Assembly: GCF_011764425.1 (NCBI RefSeq) | Contig: NZ_BLPF01000003.1 | Span: 1 to 64,000 of the forward strand | Length of the DNA: 64,000 bases | Origin: Phytohabitans houttuyneae | Lineage (GTDB): Bacteria > Actinomycetota > Actinomycetes > Mycobacteriales > Micromonosporaceae | Reading direction: 5' to 3' | In this document: positions 1-9,404 of the stretch, piece after piece | Position numbering within the stretch: position 1 is the first letter of the stretch | Layout of the letters: the number at the start of each line of letters is the position of its first letter | Made by a program: the position numbers and the translations under genes | The notes under the pieces: generated by a model | Seen by the model: only the letters and a program-made list of their open reading frames with translations | Told to the model about the DNA's origin: nothing | Databases searched by the model: none

Positions 1-662
1 GCGTGCGGGTCACGGTGTCGAAAGACGGCCAGCAGCAGGTGCTCGAGGCGGACAAGGTGCTGCAGGCGATCGGCTTCCAGCCCCGCGTCGAGGGTTACGG
101 GCTGGAAAACACCGGCGTGCGCCTCACCGAGCGGGGCGCCATCGACATCGACGGCCGCTGCCGCACGAACGTGCCGCACATCTACGCGATCGGCGACGTG
201 ACCGCCAAGCTGATGCTGGCGCACGCGGCCGAGTCGATGGGCATCGTGGCGGCCGAGACGATCGCCGGCGCCGAGACGATGGAGCTCGACTACGTGATGA
301 TCCCGCGCGCCACGTACTGCCAGCCCCAGATCGCCAGCTTCGGCTGGACGGAGGCGCAGGCCCGGGAGAAGGGCTTCGACGTGCGCGTGGCGAAGTTCCC
401 CTTCACGGCGAACGGCAAGTCCAACGGCCTCGGCGACACGGCCGGCTTCGTGAAGGTGCTGAGCGACGCCCGGTACGGCGAGCTGCTCGGCGCCCACCTG
501 ATCGGCCCGGACGTGACCGAGCTGCTGCCCGAGCTGACGCTCGCCCAGCAGTGGGACCTGACCGTGCACGAGGTGGCCCGCAACGTACACGCCCACCCCA
601 CCCTGGGCGAAGCCGTGAAGGAAGCCATCCACGGCCTGGCCGGCCACATGATCAATATGTGA
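1..662 (+). CDS. lpd: Dihydrolipoamide dehydrogenase, C-terminal part (5' end outside window)
   Basis: Only the last 219-220 residues are present; the frame is open to the window edge, so the GTG at position 3 is probably internal. Visible are the FAD-binding motif YAIGDV followed by LAHAA, and the C-terminal dimerisation domain with the His-Glu active-site pair in HAHPTLGEA. This class I flavoprotein disulfide reductase oxidises dihydrolipoamide in the 2-oxoacid dehydrogenase complexes, reducing NAD+. The redox-active CxxxxC pair would lie upstream, so a related member such as mycothione reductase cannot be fully excluded, but the ending fits E3 well. Confidence 0.9.
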   Translation, partial: VRVTVSKDGQQQVLEADKVLQAIGFQPRVEGYGLENTGVRLTERGAIDIDGRCRTNVPHIYAIGDVTAKLMLAHAAESMGIVAAETIAGAETMELDYVMIPRATYCQPQIASFGWTEAQAREKGFDVRVAKFPFTANGKSNGLGDTAGFVKVLSDARYGELLGAHLIGPDVTELLPELTLAQQWDLTVHEVARNVHAHPTLGEAVKEAIHGLAGHMINM

Positions 663-725
663 CCCGAATTCGCGCGGAGCGCACGGCCGGTTGCGTTGCG
701 TAGAGGCTATGTAAAACTTTTAGCT

Positions 726-1061
726 ATGGCCGCGTTCCGAGTCACCCGCGACGTCGTGCTGCTGCTGCAGGTGTTCCTGACAGACGTTCGCGAGCAGCGG
801 TATGGCTACGAGCTGATGAAGATCACCGGCTTCCCGAGCGGAAAGCTCTACCCGATGCTCGCCAAGCTCCAGGCGGGTGGCTGGCTCGAGACGGAGATGG
901 AGCAGGTCGACCCGCGGGTGGTGGGACGGCCGCCCCGCCGGTGGTACCGCCTGAGCCCGGACGGCGTCGTGCGAGCCGGCCGTGAGGTCGAGACCCTGCA
1001 CCGCCAGACGGCTCCCGCCCGGACCCGCGGCGCGCTCCGGCCAGCGGGTGGTGTGGCATGA
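726..1061 (+). CDS. PadR-family transcriptional regulator
   Basis: A 111-residue winged-helix protein beginning MAAFRVTRDVVLLLQVFL. The segment YGYELMKITGFPSGKLYPML followed by a basic GRPPRRWYRLS wing is typical of PadR repressors. I chose ATG at 726; an in-frame TTG at 696 would add ten residues. The last codons overlap the next gene (ATGA), so the two are probably cotranscribed and the regulator may control its membrane partner. The AT-rich stretch 709-727 just upstream could hold an autoregulatory site. The effector is unknown. Confidence 0.8.
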   Translation: MAAFRVTRDVVLLLQVFLTDVREQRYGYELMKITGFPSGKLYPMLAKLQAGGWLETEMEQVDPRVVGRPPRRWYRLSPDGVVRAGREVETLHRQTAPARTRGALRPAGGVA

Positions 1062-2050
1062 GCGTGCTGTACGCCGCGGTCGGTGGGGCCCTGCTCATCG
1101 TGGTCGGCACCGCGCTCGGCGACCTGCTGAGCGAGGAGGTGCGCGGCCGGCTCGACCGGTTGCCCCGGTGGCTGCTGAAGCTGGCCGGCCGCAGGCTGCC
1201 CGCGCAGTTGCGCCGCGAGCACCTGGAGGCATGGGAGGGGGAGCTGCACCACATCATCCGTGGCGCCGAGGCCCTGCCGATCACCCGCTTGTGGCGCGGC
1301 ATCCGGTTCTCCGCCGGCCTGCTCCGGTCCGCGCCGGCGATCGCCGGGGCGTTCGGTGCCGGCGGCGTGCGGCCGCGCCGCCTGGCGTTCCTGGTCGACG
1401 TCCTCGCCCTGCTCAGGGAGAGCGGCCACGGCGACCCCCGGTTCGACGTCGAGGCATGCCTGCTGCCCGGTGAGGTCATCCGCGGCGAGTGGCGCCGCCA
1501 CTGGGTCGACCTCGTGGGCAGGTCCCTGTGGGGGCCGGTCGCCGCGGTCGGATCGGCCGGCCTGCTGGTCGGCGTCCTGAGCGGTGGCGGCTGGCTCGTC
1601 TTCGCCGGCGGCGCCGTCGTGACCGTGGCCGCCGGTGCGCTGCTGTTCGGCTGGCGGCTGCTGTCCTGGTACTGCAACCGTTTCGTCGTGACGGACCAGC
1701 GGCTGATCGTCGTCTCCGGAATCCGCGCGCCGGTGCTCGGAGCGGCACCGCTGTCGCTGGCCGCGGAGCTGAGATGCCTGCAGACCCCCGCGGGGCGGAT
1801 CCTCAACTACGGCAGGCTCACATTCAGGTCCGGGGTCGTGGACAGGACCGTGCGGGACATCAAAAACCTGCCCCAGCCCGCCGCCCTCTATCGGGTGATC
1901 ACCGAGCAGCTGCTCGACCCCGGCGCGATCGAGGCCAGGCTCGAAGCCGGTGAGATCGTGCACCGTCCCTGGCTGGCGCTGGCGACCGGTGTCGGCGCTG
2001 GTTCGCCGGGGCACCCGGCGAACCAGCGGGGTCACCGCCTCAGGCGTTGA
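1058..2050 (+). CDS. PH-domain-containing membrane protein
   Basis: 330 residues. The first third has an N-terminal hydrophobic helix (VGGALLIVVGTALGDLL) and an amphipathic region. The middle reads LLPGEVIRGEWRRHWVDL, then two strongly hydrophobic segments at about residues 160-205. It continues with a bacterial PH (bPH) domain, recognisable by YCNRFVVTDQRLIVVSG and FRSGVVDRTVRDIKNLP. Such proteins are membrane-anchored and of unknown function. Its start overlaps the PadR stop by ATGA, suggesting regulator-target coupling. Its 3' end overlaps the convergent methyltransferase gene by 11 bp. Confidence 0.7.
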   Translation: MSVLYAAVGGALLIVVGTALGDLLSEEVRGRLDRLPRWLLKLAGRRLPAQLRREHLEAWEGELHHIIRGAEALPITRLWRGIRFSAGLLRSAPAIAGAFGAGGVRPRRLAFLVDVLALLRESGHGDPRFDVEACLLPGEVIRGEWRRHWVDLVGRSLWGPVAAVGSAGLLVGVLSGGGWLVFAGGAVVTVAAGALLFGWRLLSWYCNRFVVTDQRLIVVSGIRAPVLGAAPLSLAAELRCLQTPAGRILNYGRLTFRSGVVDRTVRDIKNLPQPAALYRVITEQLLDPGAIEARLEAGEIVHRPWLALATGVGAGSPGHPANQRGHRLRR

Positions 2051-2804
2051 CAGCCGCGACCGCGGCGTCCCTGGCGCCGCGCCACACCAGCCCCACCTCG
2101 GCGTAGCCGGCGGCGCGCAGCGCCTCCACGTGCCAGGACACCGGGGGCGTCCACTCCGAGCTGTGGTGCTCTGTGAAGAGGCGCTTGCGCTCGATCACCA
2201 GCGGCCCCAGCTCCGCGTCCGCCGCCACCCGGTCCCACCAGTCGGCCCACGACAGGGCCGCGCCGGCCGCGTACCGCGCGTGGCGTTGGGCGTCCGCGCG
2301 CTCGCCCAGCCGCTTCGACAGGCCGGGCAGGCCGTCGTCGGGCATGTGGTCGGCGTTGACGAACACGCCGCCCGGGCGCAGGACCTCGCGGATCTCGCCG
2401 TAGAGGGCGGCCAGGCGGGTGGGGTCCAGCCAGTGCAGCGCCGTCGCGGTCAGCACCGCGTCGAACTCGCGGTGGGGGAGGGCGGCCACCCAGTCGCCGG
2501 CGCGCAGGTCGGCCGTCACCACCGTGGCGCGACCCCCCAGCGTGCCGGCCGCGATGTGGCGGAGCACCGGGTCGAGGTCGAGGAGGGTGGTGCTGGCCTC
2601 GGGAAAGCGCCGCAGCAGCCGCAACGAGATCGAGCCGGTGCCGCCGGCCAGGTCGAGGACGCGGGGTGGGCGGCCGGCGGTGACCGCGTCCACCGTGTCG
2701 AGGAGGGCGGCGAAGCGCTCCTCGCGGTCCGGCATGTACGCCTCCTGCTGGCGATCCCAGCTCTCCTGCCAGGCTGCCGCCGGCCCGGTTGTGTAAGGAC
2801 TCAT
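2040..2804 (-). CDS. Class I SAM-dependent methyltransferase
   Basis: About 254 residues from the ATG at 2804 (MSPYTTGPAAAWQESWD); the frame is open further upstream but conservation appears to begin here. Motif I is VLDLAGGTGS, the acidic motif II is LLDLDPVL, and FDAVLTATALHWL and LRPGGVFVNADH correspond to motifs IV and V of UbiE/Trans-aconitate-type methyltransferases. The substrate cannot be read from the sequence. It converges on the PH-domain gene, and its promoter lies in the region shared with the STAS gene at 2913. Confidence 0.8.
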   Translation of the reverse strand: MSPYTTGPAAAWQESWDRQQEAYMPDREERFAALLDTVDAVTAGRPPRVLDLAGGTGSISLRLLRRFPEASTTLLDLDPVLRHIAAGTLGGRATVVTADLRAGDWVAALPHREFDAVLTATALHWLDPTRLAALYGEIREVLRPGGVFVNADHMPDDGLPGLSKRLGERADAQRHARYAAGAALSWADWWDRVAADAELGPLVIERKRLFTEHHSSEWTPPVSWHVEALRAAGYAEVGLVWRGARDAAVAAVNA

Positions 2805-2912
2805 GAACGGTAGGGTAGTTACCTCACGCGACCCTTGTCGAGAGGCACGGGGAGGGTGTGAGAATGGCGAGTCGGGGGTAAATGAGACTTGATCACGGCT
2901 TAGGAGGGCTCG

Positions 2913-3233
2913 ATGACGCTCGCACAAGGCGGTGTGGACGAGGCTGGTGGGGCCGCCGTGATCTATCTCGAAGGCGACCTCGACATGCAGGCCGAGGAGA
3001 AGGTCGTCGCGGAGATCGAGACCGCGCTCGACGGCCCGCAGCGTGACGTCGTGGTGGACCTGTCGGCGGTGCCGTTCCTGGACTCCAGCGGCGTCCGCGC
3101 GCTGCTGCGCGGCAGGGAGGCGGCCCAGCGCCGCGGCGTGCAGCTCTACGTGCGCGACCCCCGCCGCATCGTCCTGGAGGTTCTGCAGATCACCGGGGTG
3201 GCACCACTGTTCGGGCTGCCCGGGGCGGCATGA
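2913..3233 (+). CDS. STAS-domain anti-sigma factor antagonist (RsbV/SpoIIAA-like)
   Basis: 106 residues forming one STAS domain, with VIYLEGDLDMQ at the N-terminus and VVDLSAVPFLDSSGVRALL carrying the serine that the partner kinase phosphorylates in this family. An AGGAGG ribosome site at 2902-2907 precedes the ATG. It overlaps the phosphatase gene downstream (ATGA). In the partner-switching pathway, the dephosphorylated antagonist releases a sigma factor from an RsbW-type kinase. No RsbW gene is nearby, so the kinase must be elsewhere. Confidence 0.85.
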   Translation: MTLAQGGVDEAGGAAVIYLEGDLDMQAEEKVVAEIETALDGPQRDVVVDLSAVPFLDSSGVRALLRGREAAQRRGVQLYVRDPRRIVLEVLQITGVAPLFGLPGAA

Positions 3234-4453
3234 CGGTGCCGCCCCCGGTGGTGGTGTGGCACAGCCTCCTCGCCGAGCTGATCGACGTCGCCCACTTCGT
3301 CGGGCCCAGCGGGCTCGCCGCGATCGTCCAGGACTCGGCCGCGCGCGCCGGCATGGGCGTCACGATCCACCTCGTCGACCACGAGCAGGAACGGCTGCGC
3401 GCCCTGACCCGCGATCTGGCCGTCGACCCGGACGCGCCGCTGCCCGAGCCGCTCCCGGTCGGCGGGTCGATCGCGGGGCGCGCGTTCATGACGCTGACGC
3501 CGCTGATCAGGCACGGCGCGGAGCCGGGCGTGTGGATGCCGATCGTCAACGGCACCGAGCGCATCGGCGTCCTCGAAGTCCGCGTGCCCGCCGGCACCGA
3601 CCCCACCGCGCCCGAGACCGTCGCCGGCGCGCGGCTGCTCGCCGGCCTGATCGGGCACATGATCACGTCGATGACCTCGTACGGCGACGCGATCGCCAAG
3701 GCTCGCCGCTCCCGCCCCATGACGCCGGCCGCCGAGCTGTTGTGGCAGCTGCTGCCGCCGCTCACGTTCGCCACCGACCACTTCGTCCTCGCGGCCGTCC
3801 TGGAGCCCTGCTACGAGGTGGGTGGCGACGCCTTCGACTACACAGTGGACGACGGCCTGGCGCGCTTCGCCGTGTACGACGGCGTCGGCAAAGGCATGCC
3901 CGCCGCGCTCACCACCGCCGTCGCGCTCGGCGCCAGCCGCGCCAGCCGCCGCGCCGGCGCCGACCTCGCCGGGGTGGCGGAGGCGGTGGACACGGCGCTG
4001 AAGTCGCAGTTCACCGACTCGCGCTTCGTGACGGCGGTGCTCGGCGAGTTCGACCTCAAGGCCGGCCGCCTGCGCTACGTCGGCGCCGGCCACCCGCCGC
4101 CCGTGCTGCTGCGCCGCGGCAAGGCCGTCCGCGCGCTGGCCGGCGGCCGCCGCACCCCGCTCGGCGTGCCCGCGCCCACCCCGGTCGCCCAGGAGCGCCT
4201 CGAGCCCGGCGACCGCATCCTCTTCTACTCCGACGGCGTCACCGAGGCGCGCGACGAGCACGGCGCGCTCTTCGGCCTCGAACGCCTCGTCGACCTCGTC
4301 GAGCGCCACGCCGAGGACGGCCTTCCCATCGCCGAGACCGTGCGCCGGATCTCGCACGCGGTCCGCGACCACCAGGGCGGCCCGCCGTCCGACGACGCGA
4401 CCCTCCTGCTGCTCGAGTGGTCCCAGGCCGCCGCCCGCCGCTCCGTGCCGTAA
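3230..4453 (+). CDS. PP2C-type serine phosphatase with N-terminal GAF-like domain (RsbU/SpoIIE family)
   Basis: 407 residues. The first 160 or so form a GAF-like sensor region. A SpoIIE/PP2C phosphatase domain follows with metal-binding positions in EVGGDAFDY, VYDGVGKGM (usually DGMGHG), FYSDGVTE and SDDATLLLLEW. It probably dephosphorylates the STAS antagonist encoded just upstream, with which it overlaps by ATGA, giving a two-gene stress or signal relay. The glycine-rich DGVGKGM in place of DGMGHG is a common actinobacterial variant. The ligand of the sensor domain is unknown. Confidence 0.85.
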   Translation: MTVPPPVVVWHSLLAELIDVAHFVGPSGLAAIVQDSAARAGMGVTIHLVDHEQERLRALTRDLAVDPDAPLPEPLPVGGSIAGRAFMTLTPLIRHGAEPGVWMPIVNGTERIGVLEVRVPAGTDPTAPETVAGARLLAGLIGHMITSMTSYGDAIAKARRSRPMTPAAELLWQLLPPLTFATDHFVLAAVLEPCYEVGGDAFDYTVDDGLARFAVYDGVGKGMPAALTTAVALGASRASRRAGADLAGVAEAVDTALKSQFTDSRFVTAVLGEFDLKAGRLRYVGAGHPPPVLLRRGKAVRALAGGRRTPLGVPAPTPVAQERLEPGDRILFYSDGVTEARDEHGALFGLERLVDLVERHAEDGLPIAETVRRISHAVRDHQGGPPSDDATLLLLEWSQAAARRSVP

Positions 4454-4668
4454 GGCCCTTTCCAAAGCCGATCTGCCCCGCCCGCCTCACCTGCGGACCG
4501 CACGCTCCCGCGGGCACCGCTGCGGCCGGCGGCGAGCTTGGCGCTCGCCGAGATCCCCCGGCCTCCGCTGCCAGGTCCGCGCGGCAAGCCCGCGCTCCCG
4601 CGGAGGGTGAGGCCGCGGGAGCAACGGTCCGGACCACCGCGGACATCGCGGCAGCTCGAAATCTCTGG
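4454..4668. other. Convergent intergenic region with a repeated palindromic sequence
   Basis: This 215-bp gap separates the phosphatase from the convergent DUF3500 gene. It is GC-rich with several short inverted repeats. The 17-mer at 4621-4637 contains the perfect palindrome GGTCCGGACC and recurs exactly at 19928-19944, which is also a convergent gap. No coding signal was recognised. Confidence 0.5.
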
Positions 4669-5624
4669 CTAATGGTGGTGGGTGGAGGCGCGGTGGGCGG
4701 CCAGCACGTCGGCGCCGAACTCGCCGTGCGGGCGGCGCAGCACCGTGTGGGCGTGGTTGCCGTCGTCGCTGGTGTTGTCGTACTCGATCAGCAGATCCTC
4801 GCCCTGCACCCGGTAGTAGTGGCGGCCGCCCGGGCGGGTCGGGCCCTCCCAGGCGAACCACTGCTCGCCGCTCGCGATCCGCGCGTACTCCCGCCCGGCC
4901 AGCTCCGGCCGCATGCGGTCCAAATACAGCGTGACCAGGCGGTCCAGCGCGGCCCGCGCGCCCGGTCCCAGGCGGCTGGCGGCCACGCCGCGCGGCTCGA
5001 TCGGGTCGCCCGCCGACGCGCTGGTGGCGGTGCGGATGTCGCCCGGCGCGTGGTCGGCGACGACGGCGGCCCGGCGGTCGGCGGCGGACATCGCCTCCAG
5101 CAGTGCGCGGGCCAGGTCCTCCTCGGCGGCGAGGGGCGCAGGACGGTGCGGCCGGCGTACCCGACGCGGTGCGGGTTGGCGCCCAGGAAGATCGGCGCGG
5201 GGGAGACGACGCCGTCGGCGACGGTCATGCTCACCGAGATGTGGTGGCCCTCGAAGCGCCAGCCCCACTCGGTGTCCGGCCCCGGCTCGCCGAAGACCGC
5301 CACCCAGTAGTCGTTGCTGTGCCGGCCCCGCGCCCACTCCTCCTCGCGGTCGAGCACCTCCTCCAGCGCGACGATCGCCATCGCCTGCGCGTACGCCGGC
5401 GGGCTCAACGCGGTCGCCAGCAGCCGGTGCGCGGCCTTGCGCGCGGTGCGGTCGAGGTCGGCCAGGCAGGCGCCGGGGCGGGCGCGCGGGCGGTACTCGA
5501 TCCACCGCCGCGCGGCCTCGTCGTCGAAGGGCCGTGACGCGAGAGAGCGCTGCTCCCCGCCCATCGCGGAAAGCAGCGCCTCCGCCGCCTCGGACATGTG
5601 AGCGGGTACGCCGTCAGCAGCCAT
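4669..5624 (-). CDS. DUF3500 family protein, interrupted by a one-base frameshift
   Basis: The N-terminal part reads from ATG 5624 (RBS AAGGGGA) in one frame and the C-terminal part to stop 4669 in another. They join at a GGGG run at 5133-5136, where one added base gives the continuous reading RTVLRPLAAEEDL and about 318 residues. Family features include FGEPGPDTEWGWRFEGHH, IFLGANPH, YYRVQGEDLLIEYDN and a His-rich end (STHHH). DUF3500 proteins have no established function. The break looks like a base-calling or recent indel, because both halves remain well preserved. Confidence 0.75.
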
Positions 5625-5663
5625 TCCCCTTGTATACCGCCTGCGGCGCGCCCGAAGTACCGC

Positions 5664-6458
5664 CTACGACACCTCGCGCCGCAGCAGTCGCGCCAAACCA
5701 GCCACCAGTGGTACGACCACCCACAGCCCCACGGAGGCGGCGAGCTTCGGCCAGTCCGAACCGGACATCGCGTTTTCGGTCAGCGGCATCGACGTCACGT
5801 TGAGGTCGAGCCACTCGGCCGGCGTCCTGAGCGCGTCGATCAGGCCGGTGAGCATGCTCCACACGGTCGGGAGCAGGAAGTACAGGACGATCGCGAGCGG
5901 CGAGTTCATCAGCAGCATGCCGAACGCCACGCCCATGGTGATGTTGATGATCTGGAACAGCACCGCGCTGCCCAGCTCGCCCGCGGTGAGCTGCCAGCTG
6001 CCGTCCCCGTCGGCGAACGCGACGCCGGCCACGTTGCCCAGCGCGGCGAAGAGCAGCCCCGCCACGACGGAGGCGCCGGCCAGCACCACGCCGGCGAGCA
6101 GCTTGGCGGCGGCCACCCGCTCCCGCTCGGGCACCAGCGTGAACGTCGTGAGCGCGCCCCGCTGCGTCCACTCGCCGGTCACCGCGAGGATGCCGATGAC
6201 CGGCAGCAGCACGCCGGAGGGGAGCAGCGTGATCTGGAAGAAGCCGTAGAACGTCTGGTCCGGCGGCTCGGCGGCGAAGAACATGACCGCGACAAGCGCC
6301 GCGTACCCGAACGCGGTCAGCGCCAGCAGCCAGAAGCCGGCCCGGGTGTCGGTCATCTTGCGCAGCTCGACGAGCGTGAGCCGGCCGATCGAGGGGCGGC
6401 CTGCGTCAGTGGCGTGCGGCGCGGGCACGGTCGGCGTGGCGGTAGCGGTGGCGGTCAT
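5664..6458 (-). CDS. ABC-2 type transporter permease
   Basis: 264 residues from the ATG at 6458. It has about six hydrophobic segments, starting with GFWLLALTAFGYAALVAVMF after a cytoplasmic IGRLTLVELRKMTDTRAG motif typical of the DRR/ABC-2 permeases. Its start overlaps the stop of the ATPase gene by ATGA, so the two form one operon and one exporter. The substrate is unknown; drug or antibiotic export is usual for this arrangement. The two-component system encoded divergently may control it. Confidence 0.85.
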   Translation of the reverse strand: MTATATATPTVPAPHATDAGRPSIGRLTLVELRKMTDTRAGFWLLALTAFGYAALVAVMFFAAEPPDQTFYGFFQITLLPSGVLLPVIGILAVTGEWTQRGALTTFTLVPERERVAAAKLLAGVVLAGASVVAGLLFAALGNVAGVAFADGDGSWQLTAGELGSAVLFQIINITMGVAFGMLLMNSPLAIVLYFLLPTVWSMLTGLIDALRTPAEWLDLNVTSMPLTENAMSGSDWPKLAASVGLWVVVPLVAGLARLLRREVS

Positions 6459-7341
6459 CGGGTGCCTCCGTTGGCGGTGAGTTCGAGGAAGAGCTGCTCC
6501 AGGCCGGCGCCGTCGGCGGGGCGCAGCTCCAGCAGCACGACGCCGGCCTCCGCGGCCGCGCGCCCCACAGCCTCCGCGTCCGCCTGCGCCAGGAACGCAC
6601 CGTCCGGGGTGCGCGACGCGCTCACGCCGGCCGTGGTGAGCGCCCACTCCAGCTTGTCCGGCTCGAGGCCGCGTACCCGGATGCCGCTGCCGGCCAGCAG
6701 CTCCTCCTTGCTGCCGTCGGCGACGATCCGGCCACCCCGATGACCACCAGCCGGTCCGCCACCGCCTCGACCTCGCGCAGCAGGTGCGAGGAGAGCAGCA
6801 CGGTGCCGCCCCGGTCGGCGAAGTCGCGCAGCACCCCGCGCATCCAGAAGATGCCCTCCGGGTCCAGGCCGTTGGCCGGCTCGTCGAGGATGAGCACGCG
6901 GGGGTCGCCCAGGAGGGCGTGTGCCAGGCCGAGGCGCTGGCGCATGCCGAGGGAGTACTGGCGGACCCGCTTGCGTCCCGCTTTCGCGTCCAGCCCGACG
7001 AGGTCGAGCAGCGCGTCGACCCGGCCGCGGTCCACGCCCATGACGTGTGCCGCGAGGCTGAGCGTCTCGCGCCCGGTGCGGCCCGGGTGCTGCGCCGAGG
7101 CGTCCAGGAGTACGCCGACGCGGCGGCCCGGGTTGGGCAGCCGCCGGTACGGCACGCCGTCCACGCTCGCCGCGCCGCCGGTGGGCGGGGTGAGGCCGCA
7201 GATCATCCGCATGGTCGTGGACTTGCCGGCGCCGTTCGGCCCGAGGAACCCGGTCACGGTGCCGGTCTCGCAGCGGAACGACACGTCGTCGACGGCTGTG
7301 TGTGTGCCGTACCGCTTGGTCAGGTGCTCCACACTGATCAT
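6455..7341 (-). CDS. ABC transporter ATP-binding protein (DRR type), with a one-base frameshift
   Basis: Begins MISVEHLTKRYG. Walker A is GPNGAGKST, the signature is QYSLGMRQRLGLAHALL, and Walker B is RVLILDEPANGLDPEG. After DRLVVIG the frame breaks in the CCCC run at 6735-6738; one added base restores GGRIVADGSKEELLAG and the ending GLEQLFLELTANGGTR, giving about 295 residues. It energises the ABC-2 permease encoded immediately downstream. Because the nucleotide-binding core is intact and the tail is preserved in the other frame, an indel error is more likely than real inactivation. Confidence 0.85.
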
Positions 7342-7491
7342 GCGTCCAGCCTGCGGCCGGCGCCGGTGCCCGCGCCTCGGCCCGAGGTCGGCGGCGGGTG
7401 ACCGAGGTCTTCGCCCGCACGACCGAGGTCTACCGGCGGTATTCGACTTTGGTCGGATGCTCCCGGACGCGACGGGCCGTACCATTTGATC
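7342..7491. promoter_or_regulatory. Divergent promoter region between ABC exporter and two-component genes
   Basis: 150 bp separate the ABC ATPase start (minus) from the histidine kinase start (plus). No clear -10/-35 pair or repeat could be fixed by eye, but both operons must start here. Confidence 0.4.
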
Positions 7492-8724
7492 ATGGTTGGT
7501 GCGGTGACGCCCGAATATCGCGCGCTGCTGCCGGGCGCGCTTCTGGCCGAACCCTACCCGGAGACCCGCGGGCCGGTGCGCCGCACGGCCCGCGACTGGG
7601 TCGTGGACGTGTTCCTCTTCCTCTTCGCGGTGGCGGTCGCGGTCGGCATGGCCGCGCTCAGCTTCGAGGAGGGCGTCCAGGAGGGGCGCACGCTGATCGA
7701 CTTCATCGTCGGCGTGCTGTGCTGCGTCGGGCTGTGGTGGCGCCGCCGGTGGCCGGTCGCGATCTGCCTGATCGTGACGGTCGCCGGCATCTGGTCGGCG
7801 ACAAGCATCGGCGCGGCGCTCGTCGCGTTCTTCACGGTGGCGGTGCACCGGCGCTTCGTGGTCGCGCTCGCCGTCGCCGTGGTCGGCGTGGCCACGGGCT
7901 TCCTCTTCCCGCTGCTGCGGCCGGAGTGGGGCAGCAGCAGCTTCTGGGTCGACTTCGCCTGGGCCACGATCATCACCGCGCTCGTGCTCGCCTGGGGCCT
8001 CGTGGTGCGGGCCCGCCGCCAGCTCGTCCACTCGCTGCGCGACCGCGCCCACCGCGCCGAGTCCGAGCAGCAGCTGCGCGTCGCCCAGGCGCGCCAGGCC
8101 GAGCGCACCCGCATCGCCCGCGAGATGCACGACGTGCTGGCGCACCGGATCTCGCTGCTGAGCCTGCACGCGGGCGCGCTGGAGTTCCGGCCGGACGCGC
8201 CACCCGCGGAGGTGGCCCGCGCCGCCGGCGTGATCCGCGCGAGCGCGCACGAGGCGCTGCAGGAGCTGCGCGAGGTGATCGGGGTGCTCCGCGAGGACCC
8301 GGCCGAGGACGCGCCCGACCGTCCCCAGCCCACGCTCGCCGACCTGCCCGGCCTCGTCGACGAGTCGCGGCTGGCCGGCATGCGGGTGCGGCTCGACCGC
8401 CGGGTCGACGACCTGGGCGCGGTGCCGGTGGCGGTGGGGCGCAACGCGTACCGGATCGTGCAGGAAGGCCTGACGAACGCCCGCAAGCACGCGTACGGTT
8501 CCACTGTGGACGTCATCGTGACGGGTGCGGCCGGCGACGGGCTGTCGGTCGAGGTGCGCAACCCGTGGCCGGTGGGAGTGCCGGCCGGGCCGGAGATCCC
8601 GGGCACCGGCACCGGCATCGTGGGGCTCACCGAGCGGGCCACGCTCGCCGGCGGGCGGCTGGAGCACGGCCGCACCCCGTCCGGCGACTTCCGGCTGTGG
8701 GCGTGGCTGCCGTGGCCGGCGTGA
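7492..8724 (+). CDS. Sensor histidine kinase (HisKA_3/NarL type)
   Basis: About 410 residues. Four or more hydrophobic segments lie between residues 35 and 175. They are followed by the dimerisation/phosphoacceptor helix ERTRIAREMHDVLAHRISLL, where His in REMHD is phosphorylated. The HATPase domain shows NAYRIVQEGLTNARKHA (N box) and GTGIVGLTERA (G box). I start at ATG 7492; an in-frame TTG lies two codons earlier. The stop overlaps the response-regulator GTG. A membrane-embedded sensor without a large extracytoplasmic loop suggests detection of a membrane or cell-envelope signal. Confidence 0.9.
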   Translation: MVGAVTPEYRALLPGALLAEPYPETRGPVRRTARDWVVDVFLFLFAVAVAVGMAALSFEEGVQEGRTLIDFIVGVLCCVGLWWRRRWPVAICLIVTVAGIWSATSIGAALVAFFTVAVHRRFVVALAVAVVGVATGFLFPLLRPEWGSSSFWVDFAWATIITALVLAWGLVVRARRQLVHSLRDRAHRAESEQQLRVAQARQAERTRIAREMHDVLAHRISLLSLHAGALEFRPDAPPAEVARAAGVIRASAHEALQELREVIGVLREDPAEDAPDRPQPTLADLPGLVDESRLAGMRVRLDRRVDDLGAVPVAVGRNAYRIVQEGLTNARKHAYGSTVDVIVTGAAGDGLSVEVRNPWPVGVPAGPEIPGTGTGIVGLTERATLAGGRLEHGRTPSGDFRLWAWLPWPA

Positions 8725-9404
8725 GCGCGGACGCGGCGGGCGAGGCGCCGATCAAGGTGCTGATCGTGGACGACGACGCGCTCGTCCGCGCGGGCCTCGC
8801 CATGATCCTCGGCGGCGCGACCGACATCGCCGTCGTGGGCGAGGCGTCCGACGGCGCCGAGGTGGCGTCCGCCGTCCGCTCGTACGCGCCGGACGTCGTG
8901 CTCATGGACATCCGGATGCCCCGCCTCGACGGGCTGGCCGCGACCGAGGCGCTCCGCCGCCGGCCGGAGGCGCCCGAGGTGATCGTGCTGACGACGTTCC
9001 ACGCGGACGAGTACGTGCTGCGCGCCCTCCGCGCCGGCGCCAGCGGCTTCCTGCTCAAGGACACCCCGCCGGCCGAGATCCTGCGCGCGGTCCGGCGGGT
9101 CGCGATCGGCGAGCCGATGCTGTCGCCGGCGGTGACGAGGCGCCTGATCGACCACGTGAGCGACACCGGTGCGGACGGCCGCCGGCGCCATGCGCTGGAG
9201 CTGCTCGGCCGGCTGAGCGAGCGGGAACGCGAGGTGGCCGTCGCGGTCGGCCGCGGCAAGTCCAACGCGGAGATCAGCGGCGAGCTCTTCATGAGCGTGG
9301 CGACGGTCAAGGCGCACGTGTCCCGGGTGCTGACGAAGCTGGAGCTCAACAACCGCGTACAGGTGGCGCTGCTTGCCCACGACGCGGGCCTCACGCTGCC
9401 GTGA
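8721..9404 (+). CDS. NarL/LuxR-family response regulator
   Basis: 227 residues from the GTG at 8721, which overlaps the kinase stop (GTGA). The receiver domain has the acidic pair in IVDDDALV, the phosphoacceptor Asp in VLMDIRMPRLDG and the conserved Lys in FLLKD. The C-terminal LuxR helix-turn-helix reads LSEREREVAVAVGRGKSN through ATVKAHVSRVL. It is the cognate partner of the kinase just upstream, and the adjacent divergent ABC exporter is the obvious candidate target. The 3' end overlaps the convergent dehydrogenase gene by 14 bp. Confidence 0.9.
   Translation: MSADAAGEAPIKVLIVDDDALVRAGLAMILGGATDIAVVGEASDGAEVASAVRSYAPDVVLMDIRMPRLDGLAATEALRRRPEAPEVIVLTTFHADEYVLRALRAGASGFLLKDTPPAEILRAVRRVAIGEPMLSPAVTRRLIDHVSDTGADGRRRHALELLGRLSEREREVAVAVGRGKSNAEISGELFMSVATVKAHVSRVLTKLELNNRVQVALLAHDAGLTLP

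Noticed and set aside
5133-5136. Programmed ribosomal frameshifting as the reason for the broken genes
   Set aside because: The shifts occur in unrelated genes, in plain G/C runs without a slippery heptamer plus stem pattern, and almost all need one added base; an indel explanation is simpler.
3043-5310. Long plus-strand frame across the phosphatase and the DUF3500 gene
   Set aside because: It is an out-of-frame reading of two real genes on opposite strands and is extremely Arg/Ala-rich.
7398-9404. A single 668-codon protein covering the response regulator
   Set aside because: The upstream part overlaps the histidine kinase in another frame and is Arg-rich; the response regulator starts at GTG 8721.
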